From assembly GCA_934162535.1 (NCBI GenBank), contig CAKPJC010000004.1, positions 31,151-95,150 of the forward strand: DNA of 64,000 nucleotides, given 5' to 3'. The translations under genes were made by a program, and so were the position numbers. The DNA comes from an uncultured Clostridia bacterium. Its GTDB lineage: Bacteria > Bacillota > Clostridia > TANB77 > CAG-508. Positions 37,262 to 48,027 of the stretch are shown piece by piece (positions within the stretch are counted from its first letter, which is position 1; each line of letters opens with the position of its first letter). The notes beneath the pieces were generated by a model, which was not told the origin of the DNA, ran no database searches, and worked only from the letters and a program-made list of their open reading frames with translations.

Positions 37262-37270
37262 TTTTCATTT

Positions 37271-37293
37271 TGTGGTATGTTTTATATACCACA
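37271..37293. terminator. Short hairpin between the histidine kinase and cmk
   Basis: TGTGGTAT / ATACCACA stem with a 7-base loop in the 53-bp gap. No long T-run, so a weak terminator at best. Confidence 0.4.
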
Positions 37294-37314
37294 CTCCCCT
37301 TTCCAATCAATATT

Positions 37315-39132
37315 TTATTTTGTTTCTGGTATTATTATATCAAATGTTGTTCCTTTTCCCTTTTCCGTCTTATATGTAATATACCCTCCAAATCTCGCCT
37401 TTATATTTGAGTATGACATGTATAGTCCTAAACCTGTTCCGTTTTTTCCCTTTGTTGTTATCATTTCTTTAAATAGTTTTTCTTGTACTTCTTCTGGTAA
37501 TCCACCTGCATAATCTGTTACTGATATTATTACATTTTCTTTATCCTTACTTATTTTTAGTTCAATATTTTTGTCACGTTCTCCATTGTATGCTTGTATT
37601 GCATTTGAAATCATGTTATTTACCACTTGAACTAATGCATTTACATCTCCATGTAATTCTAGATTTTCATCAACATTTATTATTGCATTCATATATATAT
37701 ATGCATTTTTCAGCTCATGTTTCATTAATATGTTTACTCTTTTTACTAACTCTGCAATTGTAAAAGTTATTTCTTTGTCATTTGATAACGCCACTGCTTG
37801 CCCCTTTACAGTTGTTATAATGTCTGACATATATTCTATATGTGCTCTTATTTTTGGTATCCAACTTTCCATATCTTTTGCTATTTCATGGTGGTCTTGA
37901 GAGTTTACCAATGGGTCATCTATTGATTCGTCATATTCTTTTATTAGCTCTTCTAATCCTTCCGCTGCTCCTGCAACTGACATTATTGGTGTTTTTAGGT
38001 TGTGTGCAATTCCTCCTATTAGTTGCCCTAATGAAGCTAGACGCTCTCTTTCCATTAAGATATCTTGATTATTTCTTATTGTTTCCATATCTTGTTTATG
38101 CTGTGTAATATCTTTTAATAAAAATATTGTTCCCAATGATGTATTATCTATATTTATTGGTGTTATTTCAATTTTAAAATATTTCTTTATATATGAAAAA
38201 TGTTGTTCAAATGTTATTGTTACTTCTGCTTCATTTGCTCTTTTAAGTTCTTTTTCTATTTTAGATACTGTTCTTTTATTCATATTTTTCTTTTGTAAGA
38301 ATTTAATGAAATCTTCACTTCTAATTTCTTCAGGGCTTAATTTAAAAATTTCCAAAAATGTTTTGTTAAAATCAATAACTGTATTGCTTTCATCAAGAAC
38401 AACATATCCATCTGATATTCTATCAACTACTTTTTGTAATGCAATTGGTGTGATTTTCAAAAAGTTAAATTTTAATATTGCAAATGTGTAAAATATCGTC
38501 GCTATTGAAAAACTTATTGGTGTAAAACATACATTCATATCATATATTTTAAGTGTGCCTAAAACATTAATTACTATTGGAAATGCCGTTCCAATTACTA
38601 TTAACACAGTTTGTTTTGAAAATGCACCCGAATTTTTGAATGATGAATTTATCATTATCCCCATACTTATTAGAAGTAATCCATAAGTATAGATTGTATG
38701 TACATAGAAATATGGTCCATATATCATTTCATTCAAGTTCGAAGAATACATTTTGTAAAATAAGTGATGATATTTATTTGTGTAAAGTATTATAAGTGTC
38801 AGTAATGGTATTACAAATAATAGCAAATATCGTTTTTCAAATCTTATCTTCGTATTTTTAAATATTATTGCAACAAAGAGCAATGACACTGGCAATAAAC
38901 ATGTTCCTATGTATATAAAATTTTCAAATATAATTGGTTCAACATTCCCAACTGTAGTACAAACTAGTTGCGAAATTACGCCAACACTTATAATAAAAAT
39001 ATTTACTAAAAGTGATGTAAATGCATATTGTAATTGTGATAATGGTCTTTTTCTAATAATATTAAATATTAATAATATTATTGAAAGTGTAGATATTACT
39101 AATAATATAAATTCTGTGTTTACTAATTCCAT
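37315..39132 (-). CDS. Sensor histidine kinase with 7-TM input and PAS domain
   Basis: 605 residues. About seven N-terminal membrane helices (1-220) are of the 7TM histidine-kinase input type. A PAS domain follows (YVVLDESNTVIDFNKTFLEIF, about 240-350), then a phospho-acceptor region with His in IAHNLKTP, and an ATPase domain (NNMISNAIQAY, DYAGGLP, GTGLGLYMSY). It autophosphorylates in response to an unknown signal. No response regulator is adjacent. The receiver/HD-GYP protein at 35022 is the nearest candidate. AAAGGGAG precedes ATG 39132. Confidence 0.88.
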   Translation of the reverse strand: MELVNTEFILLVISTLSIILLIFNIIRKRPLSQLQYAFTSLLVNIFIISVGVISQLVCTTVGNVEPIIFENFIYIGTCLLPVSLLFVAIIFKNTKIRFEKRYLLLFVIPLLTLIILYTNKYHHLFYKMYSSNLNEMIYGPYFYVHTIYTYGLLLISMGIMINSSFKNSGAFSKQTVLIVIGTAFPIVINVLGTLKIYDMNVCFTPISFSIATIFYTFAILKFNFLKITPIALQKVVDRISDGYVVLDESNTVIDFNKTFLEIFKLSPEEIRSEDFIKFLQKKNMNKRTVSKIEKELKRANEAEVTITFEQHFSYIKKYFKIEITPINIDNTSLGTIFLLKDITQHKQDMETIRNNQDILMERERLASLGQLIGGIAHNLKTPIMSVAGAAEGLEELIKEYDESIDDPLVNSQDHHEIAKDMESWIPKIRAHIEYMSDIITTVKGQAVALSNDKEITFTIAELVKRVNILMKHELKNAYIYMNAIINVDENLELHGDVNALVQVVNNMISNAIQAYNGERDKNIELKISKDKENVIISVTDYAGGLPEEVQEKLFKEMITTKGKNGTGLGLYMSYSNIKARFGGYITYKTEKGKGTTFDIIIPETK

Positions 39133-39184
39133 ATATTTCTCCCTTTAATTAAAATATAGTTTTCTCTTTAGGAAATTATTATTC

Positions 39185-42100
39185 CTATTGTATAAATCCT
39201 ATTTTTTTAAAATAGTTCATATATTTTAATATATACTCTTTATCAATATCTTTCCAGAAAAATCCTATTTTTCTTAAATATTTTTCTGTAAATTCACAAT
39301 CGATTTTTACATTTGATGTATATATTAATTTTTTATTTTTACTAATATCATGTATTATACCAGATAAAATTTCTTTTTTAAAGTCATCATTTAAAGTTTC
39401 TATTAATTTTTTTGTCATTTCAGCTTCATTAATACCTTTAATATTAATTCCTATCTCATTTAAAGTATTAATAAATAATTTTATTGGTAATAATTTCGGA
39501 TTATATATATGAAAAACATTACATTCACTATTATATTGTAATATTTTGATAACCGCTTCTGCGCATAAATCTACTGGTCCCAGTTCAACAGAATGCTGTA
39601 ATAAATATTCGGGAAATACACCTAATTCTATAAATGATTTTAATCTTTTTGCAAATGCATTTTCCTCAACATTTTGTTGGAATATGCCATCACTATATCT
39701 ATTTGTAATATTACCCATTCTCAAAATCTGTGCATCAAGTCCATCCTCAATTGCTTTTAATACAATTGTTTCTGCTTGGTATTTTGTTGTTGTATATACT
39801 CCCTCTAAATTTTGCCTAATATACAAAGTATTTTCTTTAAACAACTTTTTATTGTTTATGTTTTCCTTTGTCTCTTCTATAGCTTCTTCTTTTTCTCCAT
39901 TACCAGATACACTTATTGTTGAAATATGTATTAGTCTTTTTCCTAGTATTTTGCAAAAGTCAACAACATTTTGAGTTCCTAAAACATTTATATCATTAAA
40001 TAATTTTGCTGTACCAAAATGTTTTACTAGTGCACCTGCATTTATTACTGTTGTAATCTCTCTTTCGAGTAAATCTTTATCTTCCCTAGATATTGCAAGA
40101 TTTTTCTTAACAATATCTCCTTCTATTATTTGTATTCTATCTTGATATCTCTCATAATACTCATTTCCAAAATAAAATACAATTTTTTGTTTCAATCTAG
40201 CTAATGGTTCTTCATCATCTTTTCTTCTAATTAAGCAATATATTTTTCCGTCTTCCTCTTTTAAAAATTTGTCTAATACATGTACTCCTAAATATCCTGT
40301 ACCGCCTATCAGAAGAATATTATTAACATTATATTTCTTTATTGTTGAAATATTTGATATTGTATTTTTTGATAAGATTTTATTAATCTCAGTATAATCA
40401 TATTTTGATATATCTTTTTTAAATTCTTTGCGCTCACTTTTCATATTCGCCAATTCCTTTATCGTCGGATATTTAAATATATCAGAATATTCAAAATCAA
40501 AATCATATTTTAATGCTTCTATTTGCATTTTTATTGCTGAAATTGAATCTCCTCCTATATCAAAGAAATTATCATATAAAGATATTTTATTTATGTGTAA
40601 AATATTTTTCCATATTTGTAACAATTTTAATTCATCTGTGGCAAAATTATCTGGATTTTCTTCTTTAAATTCTCTTTCTTTGATTTCTGGTATCGGCAAT
40701 GCTTTTCTATCTATTTTTCTATTTATTGAATAAGGCATTTTCTTTAAATGTACAATATAAGTCGGAACCATATATTGTGGTAAATATTTTTTCAAAAATG
40801 CTTTTATCTCAGTTTCTGTAACATCAATCATGTCGTCTGTAACATAATACCCACATAGAGAATCTTTATTATCAATTGTAACTTTATTTACAACAGCTGA
40901 TGATATACCTGGATATTCTTCCATTTTATTTTCAATCTCTCCAAGTTCAATTCTTAAACCTCTTAATTTTACTTGATTGTCAATTCTTCCTAAGCATTGA
41001 ACTTTTCCATCAAATGTCCATCTACCAATATCACCTGTTTTATACATTTTTCCTTCACCATATTTATTTGGCAAAAACTTCTCTTGAGTCAATTCTGGAT
41101 TTCCTAAATACCCTTCTCCAACTTGTATTCCAGAAATATAAATTTCTCCTACAACTCCAATTGGAACTCTTTTCATATTTTTATCTAATATATGTATTTG
41201 TGTATTCATTATTGGTGGTCCTGTTGTAATTTCTGTTTCTCCATTTAAATTTTGAACATTTGATAAAATTGTTATTTCACTTGGTCCATAAATATTAAAT
41301 ACTGTTATATCATCTGCAAGTACTTTTAAATCTTTAACAAACTTTTCTGGCAAAGGTTCTCCTCCAAAAACCATATTTTTCACTAATTTTAATGGTGAGT
41401 CTTCTCTTTTATTATCATATATTATTTTCATTAAACTTGGTGTTACTGTCATGACATCTGTATTGTATTTTTCCATCAGGTTTTCAAGTAATGTAGGATT
41501 TCTATGTTCAGCATTATTTGCCATAACTATTTTTTGTCCATGTGTTAATGAAACAATTATTTCATATACAAATATATCAAATGGTGTTGATGTTACTGAT
41601 AATAATGTATGAATCTTACCATCATGTAAATAATCTAATGCTTTTGTCATTGCTTTAGACATATTTGCTAATCCTACTTGATTTAACATTACTCCTTTTG
41701 GAATTCCTGTTGAACCTGATGTATATATAATATAAGATAAGTCTTCCATTTTTATATCTACATTTGGTCTGTTTAAGTTTTTATTGTATAGTTCATTATC
41801 TAAATCAATTTCTATACAATTAGGAATCTCTTTTACTCTATCTTTTAATTCTCTTTGTGTTAACACATATTGTGATTTGCTATTTTCAATATAATGTTTG
41901 GTTCTGTCTAACGGATATGTTGGGTCTATGTTTAAAAATGCCCCACCAGCTTTAAGTATTGCATACATTGCAACAATTGTTTCTATTGACCTATTTGTCA
42001 TTATACAGACAATGTCATTTCTTTTTATTCCTTTTTCTATAAGATGGTTTGCTAAACTATTGGCTTTCTCATCTAATTCTTTATATGTTATTTTTTTGTC

Positions 42101-45100
42101 TTCACATATAACTGCAATATTATTTGGATTTTCATCAACCTGTTTTTCAATCAAATATGCTGTTGTATCATTATTTATTTCTCCATCTGTCTCATTGAAT
42201 TTTTCCAACAACTTATTTTCTTTTTCTGTTATTATATTTATATCATCTATCTTAATCTCATTGTTATTTAATATCTGTTCTATTACATACATATAATGCT
42301 CAAAGAAATTTATAATTGTGTCTTTTTTAAATAAGTCACTACAATATTCTATATTTATAGTATGTATTTTTGGTCTTATTTCAATTGATAAATTATATTT
42401 TGCTATATTATTGTATAATTCTAAAACATTTATATTTTTTCCATTTAACTTTACCATATTTTCTTCTTTATTTTGATATGTAAACATCACGTCAAATAGA
42501 GGATTTCTTGAATTATCAGTTTTTACTCCTAATTTTTTTATAAGCATATCAAAAGGATATGGTTGATATGATAAATCATTTAGCACTTGCTCTTTTACCT
42601 TTTCTAAAAATTCTTCATATGTTTCATTTCCATTTATATTCCCTCTAATTGCAATATTATTTACAAACATTCCTATCATTCTTTTTGTTTCATTTCTATT
42701 TCTGTTTGCTATAGGGCTACCTAAAATTATCTCATTTTGGTCTGTGTATTTATATAATAATATCAAAAGTGCTGATACAAATAGCATATATGGTGATGCC
42801 CCTATCTTTTTTGCATATCTTTCTATTTTTCTAAATTTTTTTTCATCAATAACATTAATTATTTTATTACCATTATAGCTTCTATTGGCTAAAAGTTTAT
42901 AATCATAAGGTAAGTTTGTAGGTGTGAATTTACAATCCTTCAATTTTTTTACCCAATAATTTTCACTTGGTAATATTTCTTTACTTTGATTATGCTTATT
43001 CTCCCAAACAGAATAATCCTTATATTGTATTGGTAAGTTTTTTAAATCTGAACCATTATATAACCTATTAAACTCTATAATCAAGTTATTTAGTGATATT
43101 CCGTCCATAATCATATGATGTGCATCTACTAATAATATTGTACTTTTTTCATCAATATAATGGACTTCTACTCTAAACAATATTTCATCTTCTAATCTAA
43201 AAGGCTTAGTGAAATTTTTAAGTATATCTGTTATTTCCTCCTGTGTATTATAGTAAACTGGTATGTCAAACTTGATATTATCACATACCTTTTGCACTAT
43301 TTCTCCATCTTCTATTTCAAATTTTGTTCTTAAAATTTCATGTCTTTTAGTTATTTTAGAAAATACTTCTTTAATTTTTTTAATATTTAAAATTTCATCA
43401 ATTATAATTCCACCTGGTGTATTATAAACGACATTATTTTCACCTATCATTTTTGAATTATAATATATTCTTTTTTGTGCTGATGATAATGGATATGTTT
43501 TTTGTACTGGTGCTTTTTCTATCTTTACATTTGATACATCTTTTGATTTATTTTTCTCAATATAATCTGATATGTCTTTTATTGTATAGTTTGATAATAT
43601 ATCTTTTATGTTTATTTGCACATTATATTCTGAGACTATTTTAGTTGATAAAGTTATTGCTGTAAGCGAATCCCCACCAAGTTGAAGTAATGTATCATTT
43701 ATGCTAACTTTGTCTATTTGCAACATCTTTTTAATTCTTCTTGCTAATTTTCTGTCTATTTCATTTCTAGGTTTTACAAACTCATTTTCACTTTCTTCCA
43801 AGTTAGGTTCTGGTAATTCTAGTCTATCAATTTTTCCATTTGGTGTATGTGGTATTTTATCAAGTTTTACAAAATATTGTGGTATCATATATTCTGGTAA
43901 TTTTGAATGTAATATTGTTTGTAAAACAGATTTATTTACAGACCCGTTTTCCACATAATATGCACATAATGTGTCTTTACCATTTACAACTTTTTTTACA
44001 ACAACACAATCCGCTATATTATAAATTGATTGCATTTGACTTTCTATTTCCGCAAGTTCAATTCTTAATCCTCTTATTTTTACTTGATTATCAATTCTTC
44101 CACAACAAGTTATTTCTCCATTTTCATTAAATGCACCTAAATCTCCTACTTTGTACATTATTTTTGAACTATCAAAAATATCCTGAATGAAGTTTGCTTT
44201 TGTCTGTTCTTCTTTATTTATGTATCCTTTTCCTACGCCGTCTCCCGATATATATATTTCCCCAATTGTTCCTTGTGGCACTATTTTTTTATTTTTGTTT
44301 ACTATGTATATTTGTGTATTATGTATTGGTCTTCCTATAGTTATTGTTTTTTCATCTGTTACATCTGATACAGTTGAAAATATTGTTGTTTCAGATGGTC
44401 CATATCCATTATATATTGTTACATCTGGAATCATGCTTTTTATTGTATTTACTAGTGCTTTTGGTAATGGTTCTCCTGCTAGCATAATATATTTTAAGCT
44501 TTTTAAGTTCTCTTCATTTTTTATATTTCCAATATGAAATTTCATTACAGATGGCGTTGTTTGCATTATCTCTATTTTATTTTCTTTTATAATTCTTTCT
44601 ATTTCAGTTGTCATTTTTTGTTCATTTTCATTTGTTAGATATACTGTTAGTCCTCTTGTTAATGACATTAATGATTCAAATGCAAATATGTCAAATGCAA
44701 TTGTTGTTATTGATAGTATTTTGTGATTTTTTCTATCTTGTAAATATCTTATCATTGTTTTCATAGAGTTATAGAAGTTACTTAAATTTTTCTGTTTTAG
44801 CATTACTCCTTTTGGAGTTCCTGTTGAACCTGATGTGTATATGAAATATGATAAGTCTTCTGGTTTAGATATGTTGTCTATATTTTCTTTGTCTTTTTCA
44901 TATATTTTAGGGTCTCTTATATCTATTATTGTTTTGTCTGTATTGATTCTACCTTTTTCGCTTGTCAATAATATCTTTGCATTACTGTCTTGTAGCATAT
45001 ATTCTATTCTTTCATTTGGATAGTCTATTGCGATTGGAATATAGCTTCCTCCTGCTTTTAATACTGCTATCATTGATATTAATACTTCTGGTGAACGTTT

Positions 45101-46639
45101 TTCTAATATTCCAACTATTGTATTGTTTGTTACTCCTTTTTCTCTTAATAAATGTGCTAAACTATTTGCCTTTTCATTTAATTGTTTATATGTTATTTTT
45201 TCATTTTCAAATACTATTGCTATTTCGTTTGGCGTAAGTTCTACTTGCTCTTCAAAATATTTTACGAATGGTTTATTTTTATCATATTCTAATTCTGTTT
45301 TGTTGAAGTCTTTTAATAACTTTTTCTTTTCTATAGGTGTTACTATATCAATATTTTTTAGTTTTATGTTTTCATCAGATATAGTTTGCATTATGATATT
45401 TATAATTCTCTCATGTATTTCTTCTATGTCCCTTTTTTTGTATACACTTGTTTTATAGTCATATGATATATTTAACTCACCTGTATCATTAAGGTCGAAT
45501 ATTTGTATGTCAATGTCTTCAGCACAACAACCGTTAAAATTCCATTCTGTTTTATATTCTACTCCACTACTGTTTTGCGTTGTATTTGTTATTTGGTATG
45601 ATAACAATATGTTGTATAGACTTGGTATGTTTTTATCTCGTTCTCTTAAGTCTTCTAGTATATATTGATAAGAGTATTTTTGGTGTTTTAACATTCCCAT
45701 TGAATCTATTGCAATGTTTTTTACGAATTGCTTGAATTCGATTTCCTCATCTATATTGATTTTTAATGGTGCCATATTTACGAACATCCCTGCTGTGTTT
45801 TTTTCTTTATAGTTTGTTCTATTTAGTATTGGAGTTCCTATAACAAATTCGTCTAAATTTGATATTTCCCCTATATATATTGCATATACTGCCATAAAAA
45901 AGTTGTATAATGATATTTTATTTGTCTTGCAGTATTCTTTTATTTTTTCCATTTTTTCTTTTTCTATTGTATATTGATTTCTTTCTCCAGTAGGATTACT
46001 TTTATCTATATTTCCTTTTATACTTCCTGGTATTACAGCAATGTCTGGTATTGTTTTAAATTTTTCATCCCAATATTGCTTGTCTTTTTTAAACTTTTCA
46101 CTGTTTTTGTATTCTTTTTCTGTATTGATATAGTCAATATAAGAATATTCTTCTTTTGACTCAATTGTTTTGTTTTGTTTTATTGCTGAATATGTTTCGA
46201 TTATTTCATTATAAATAAGCGCTATTGTCCACGCGTCTGAAATCAAATGGTGCATAATAGGCACAAAAGCCCCTTTACCATTTGGAAACGTAAAGATATA
46301 AAATTTTGCTAGTGGCTCTTCTTCAATCTTAAAAGGCTCTCTTGCTATTTTCTCTTGTTTTTCTCTAAACTCTTCTTCGCTTTGTACTTCAATTATTTTT
46401 ATCTCACAGTTATCATTGTTAGAAATTGTTTGCACAATTTCTCCTTCATCAATTTTGAAACGCAATTTAAAATTGTCATGTTTTTTATAAACATGCTTAA
46501 TTGCTTGTTTTAATTTTTCAAATTCAATTTCTTCATTAAATGTTGCAGTTCCACATATATTATTTACACTGCTTCCTTTAAAATATTGTTCCACACTCCA
46601 TATCGATTTTTGTGGTGCGGTTAATTTTTCGATTTTCAT
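39185..46639 (-). CDS. Two-module NRPS, C-A-T-C-A-T-reductase
   Basis: About 2484 residues from ATG 46639. Domains in order: condensation (MHHLISD about 129), adenylation (YTSGSTGTPKG about 600), carrier (LGGDSL about 986), condensation (HHMIMDG about 1173), adenylation (YTSGSTGIPKG about 1636), carrier (IGGDSI about 2026), and an NAD(P)-binding terminal reductase (IGGTGYLG about 2109). It should build an N-acylated dipeptide, since a starter C domain often loads a fatty acyl group, and release it as an aldehyde. By-eye specificity residues (DIF..G.IF and DIY..I.IL) suggest non-polar amino acids, with low certainty. No PPTase, export or tailoring gene is adjacent. This architecture matches gut-Clostridia NRPSs known to make protease-inhibiting dipeptide aldehydes and pyrazinones. 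Confidence 0.9.
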   Translation of the reverse strand: MKIEKLTAPQKSIWSVEQYFKGSSVNNICGTATFNEEIEFEKLKQAIKHVYKKHDNFKLRFKIDEGEIVQTISNNDNCEIKIIEVQSEEEFREKQEKIAREPFKIEEEPLAKFYIFTFPNGKGAFVPIMHHLISDAWTIALIYNEIIETYSAIKQNKTIESKEEYSYIDYINTEKEYKNSEKFKKDKQYWDEKFKTIPDIAVIPGSIKGNIDKSNPTGERNQYTIEKEKMEKIKEYCKTNKISLYNFFMAVYAIYIGEISNLDEFVIGTPILNRTNYKEKNTAGMFVNMAPLKINIDEEIEFKQFVKNIAIDSMGMLKHQKYSYQYILEDLRERDKNIPSLYNILLSYQITNTTQNSSGVEYKTEWNFNGCCAEDIDIQIFDLNDTGELNISYDYKTSVYKKRDIEEIHERIINIIMQTISDENIKLKNIDIVTPIEKKKLLKDFNKTELEYDKNKPFVKYFEEQVELTPNEIAIVFENEKITYKQLNEKANSLAHLLREKGVTNNTIVGILEKRSPEVLISMIAVLKAGGSYIPIAIDYPNERIEYMLQDSNAKILLTSEKGRINTDKTIIDIRDPKIYEKDKENIDNISKPEDLSYFIYTSGSTGTPKGVMLKQKNLSNFYNSMKTMIRYLQDRKNHKILSITTIAFDIFAFESLMSLTRGLTVYLTNENEQKMTTEIERIIKENKIEIMQTTPSVMKFHIGNIKNEENLKSLKYIMLAGEPLPKALVNTIKSMIPDVTIYNGYGPSETTIFSTVSDVTDEKTITIGRPIHNTQIYIVNKNKKIVPQGTIGEIYISGDGVGKGYINKEEQTKANFIQDIFDSSKIMYKVGDLGAFNENGEITCCGRIDNQVKIRGLRIELAEIESQMQSIYNIADCVVVKKVVNGKDTLCAYYVENGSVNKSVLQTILHSKLPEYMIPQYFVKLDKIPHTPNGKIDRLELPEPNLEESENEFVKPRNEIDRKLARRIKKMLQIDKVSINDTLLQLGGDSLTAITLSTKIVSEYNVQINIKDILSNYTIKDISDYIEKNKSKDVSNVKIEKAPVQKTYPLSSAQKRIYYNSKMIGENNVVYNTPGGIIIDEILNIKKIKEVFSKITKRHEILRTKFEIEDGEIVQKVCDNIKFDIPVYYNTQEEITDILKNFTKPFRLEDEILFRVEVHYIDEKSTILLVDAHHMIMDGISLNNLIIEFNRLYNGSDLKNLPIQYKDYSVWENKHNQSKEILPSENYWVKKLKDCKFTPTNLPYDYKLLANRSYNGNKIINVIDEKKFRKIERYAKKIGASPYMLFVSALLILLYKYTDQNEIILGSPIANRNRNETKRMIGMFVNNIAIRGNINGNETYEEFLEKVKEQVLNDLSYQPYPFDMLIKKLGVKTDNSRNPLFDVMFTYQNKEENMVKLNGKNINVLELYNNIAKYNLSIEIRPKIHTINIEYCSDLFKKDTIINFFEHYMYVIEQILNNNEIKIDDINIITEKENKLLEKFNETDGEINNDTTAYLIEKQVDENPNNIAVICEDKKITYKELDEKANSLANHLIEKGIKRNDIVCIMTNRSIETIVAMYAILKAGGAFLNIDPTYPLDRTKHYIENSKSQYVLTQRELKDRVKEIPNCIEIDLDNELYNKNLNRPNVDIKMEDLSYIIYTSGSTGIPKGVMLNQVGLANMSKAMTKALDYLHDGKIHTLLSVTSTPFDIFVYEIIVSLTHGQKIVMANNAEHRNPTLLENLMEKYNTDVMTVTPSLMKIIYDNKREDSPLKLVKNMVFGGEPLPEKFVKDLKVLADDITVFNIYGPSEITILSNVQNLNGETEITTGPPIMNTQIHILDKNMKRVPIGVVGEIYISGIQVGEGYLGNPELTQEKFLPNKYGEGKMYKTGDIGRWTFDGKVQCLGRIDNQVKLRGLRIELGEIENKMEEYPGISSAVVNKVTIDNKDSLCGYYVTDDMIDVTETEIKAFLKKYLPQYMVPTYIVHLKKMPYSINRKIDRKALPIPEIKEREFKEENPDNFATDELKLLQIWKNILHINKISLYDNFFDIGGDSISAIKMQIEALKYDFDFEYSDIFKYPTIKELANMKSERKEFKKDISKYDYTEINKILSKNTISNISTIKKYNVNNILLIGGTGYLGVHVLDKFLKEEDGKIYCLIRRKDDEEPLARLKQKIVFYFGNEYYERYQDRIQIIEGDIVKKNLAISREDKDLLEREITTVINAGALVKHFGTAKLFNDINVLGTQNVVDFCKILGKRLIHISTISVSGNGEKEEAIEETKENINNKKLFKENTLYIRQNLEGVYTTTKYQAETIVLKAIEDGLDAQILRMGNITNRYSDGIFQQNVEENAFAKRLKSFIELGVFPEYLLQHSVELGPVDLCAEAVIKILQYNSECNVFHIYNPKLLPIKLFINTLNEIGINIKGINEAEMTKKLIETLNDDFKKEILSGIIHDISKNKKLIYTSNVKIDCEFTEKYLRKIGFFWKDIDKEYILKYMNYFKKIGFIQ

Positions 46640-46797
46640 TTTCACTTTTCTCCACCTTTTATTCAATTTGCCTATTTAAGTATACCATTTTATTACAAAT
46701 TTTGCAAATTTTGTTTTAATTTTTATGTTTTTTTTGTTTATTTTTTTATATTTTTCATTATAATATATAAAATATTTAGGATTTGGAGGAATTTTTG

Positions 46798-47905
46798 ATG
46801 AATAAATTTAAAAAGTTTTTGATTTGTTTTTTCGTTATTTTTTGCATCGTCGCATTTTCATATTATTTGTTTGTGATATATAATAATATAAATATTACTC
46901 CAGAATATGAAATTAAACAAATGAATTCCACAATTCCTGAAGAAACTGTGGATAATGTTATCGAAAATAATACTTCTGTTGCAAGTATGATTGAAAATGT
47001 TTCTCAATGTGTTGTTGGTATTTCAAAATTGAAGTCTCATTCTAATTCGGTTTTTTCTAGTAGTTTTATTGATGAATTGGGACTTGGCACTGGTGTTATA
47101 GTTTCTAGCAATGGCTATATTATTAGTAATTGTCATGTTACTGGTGAAAAATTGAGTACTTGCTATATTACTTTAGCAAATGGTTATACCTACGAAGGCT
47201 CCGTTATGTGGTGTGATTCTGATTTGGATTTGTCTATTACTAAGATTAATGCTAATAATCTTCCATATGCTACAATTGGAGATTCCTCTGCTTTGAAGTC
47301 TGGTGAAAGTGTTTTTGCTATTGGTAATCCTATTGGTTTTGAGTTTAAACGTACTGTTACTTCTGGAATTATTAGTGCTACAAATAGAACTATTAAAATC
47401 GAAGAGGATGGTAATGTTTGTTATATGTCTAATTTGATTCAAACTGATGCTTCTATTAATCCTCGGTAATAGTGGTGGTCCTTTGATTTTTCCTAATGGA
47501 GAAATTATTGGGATTAATACTGTTAAGATTACCTCTGCCGAGGGAATCGGATTTGCTGTTCCTATTAATGTTATTAAAACTGTTATTGAGAGCTTTGTAA
47601 CTCAGAATAGTTTCGATGAGGCTTATTTGGGTATTTTTGCCTATGATAAAGAGATTATTCCTTATATTAATTCATCAAGTGCTTCCTCTGGTGTTTATAT
47701 TGTTAATATTAATGAGAATAGTCCTGCTTTTTCTAGTGGAATTAAGGTTGGAGATATTATTTCGTCTATTGATGGTCGTTCTATTAATTCTATGCTAGAA
47801 CTTAGATCTTATATTTATTCTAAAGCTCCTGGCGATGTTATTTCTATAGTTGTTAGTCGAGGATATGTTTCCCGAACTTATGATGTTACTTTGGATAGAA
47901 AATGA
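46798..47905 (+). CDS. HtrA/DegP-like serine protease, needs +1 shift at CGG
   Basis: 368 residues if the C at 47464 is skipped. ATG 46798 has GGAGGA 7 bases upstream. One N-terminal membrane helix (about 5-28), then a trypsin-like domain with His in ISNCHVTG (about 112), Asp in SDLDLSI (about 142) and Ser in PGNSGGPL (about 225), then a C-terminal PDZ domain (GVYIVNINENSPAF.., IISSIDGRSI). It would act outside the membrane in envelope quality control. In frame 0 the reading ends CCT CGG TAA, immediately before the active-site Ser. Dropping one base restores PGNSGG and an uninterrupted frame to 47905 (1107 coding bases). It lies outside the ICE, so the CGG feature is not confined to the element. 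Confidence 0.85.
47464..47466 (+). other. CGG +1 frameshift site 1 (HtrA)
   Basis: Context AAT CCT | CGG | T AAT, after residue 222. Frame 0 stops at the next codon (TAA). Skipping the C gives GGT AAT AGT GGT, the GNSGG catalytic motif. Confidence 0.9.
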
Positions 47906-47975
47906 TTTAGCCTGCATTCCGGAACTGAAACTTTTATATGATAGAAAGTTTGAAAAGTTTTTCCATTGCATATCA

Positions 47976-48022
47976 AAAAACTCTGTTAGAAGTTGTTGAT
48001 ATTTCAACCTCACAGAGTTTTT
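47976..48022. terminator. Terminator at the ICE border
   Basis: AAAAACTCTGT pairs with ACAGAGTTTTT with a partly self-paired loop. On the plus strand it ends in TTTTTGTTTG and can terminate HtrA. On the minus strand it follows the tRNA 3' end and would be its native terminator. Confidence 0.8.
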
Positions 48023-48027
48023 GTTTG

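Noticed and set aside
47464..47469. Stop-codon recoding (UAA/UGA/UAG read as sense)
   Set aside because: Stops after the sites are of all three kinds and at variable distance, and reading through them in frame 0 does not give the conserved protein. Only the +1 frame does.
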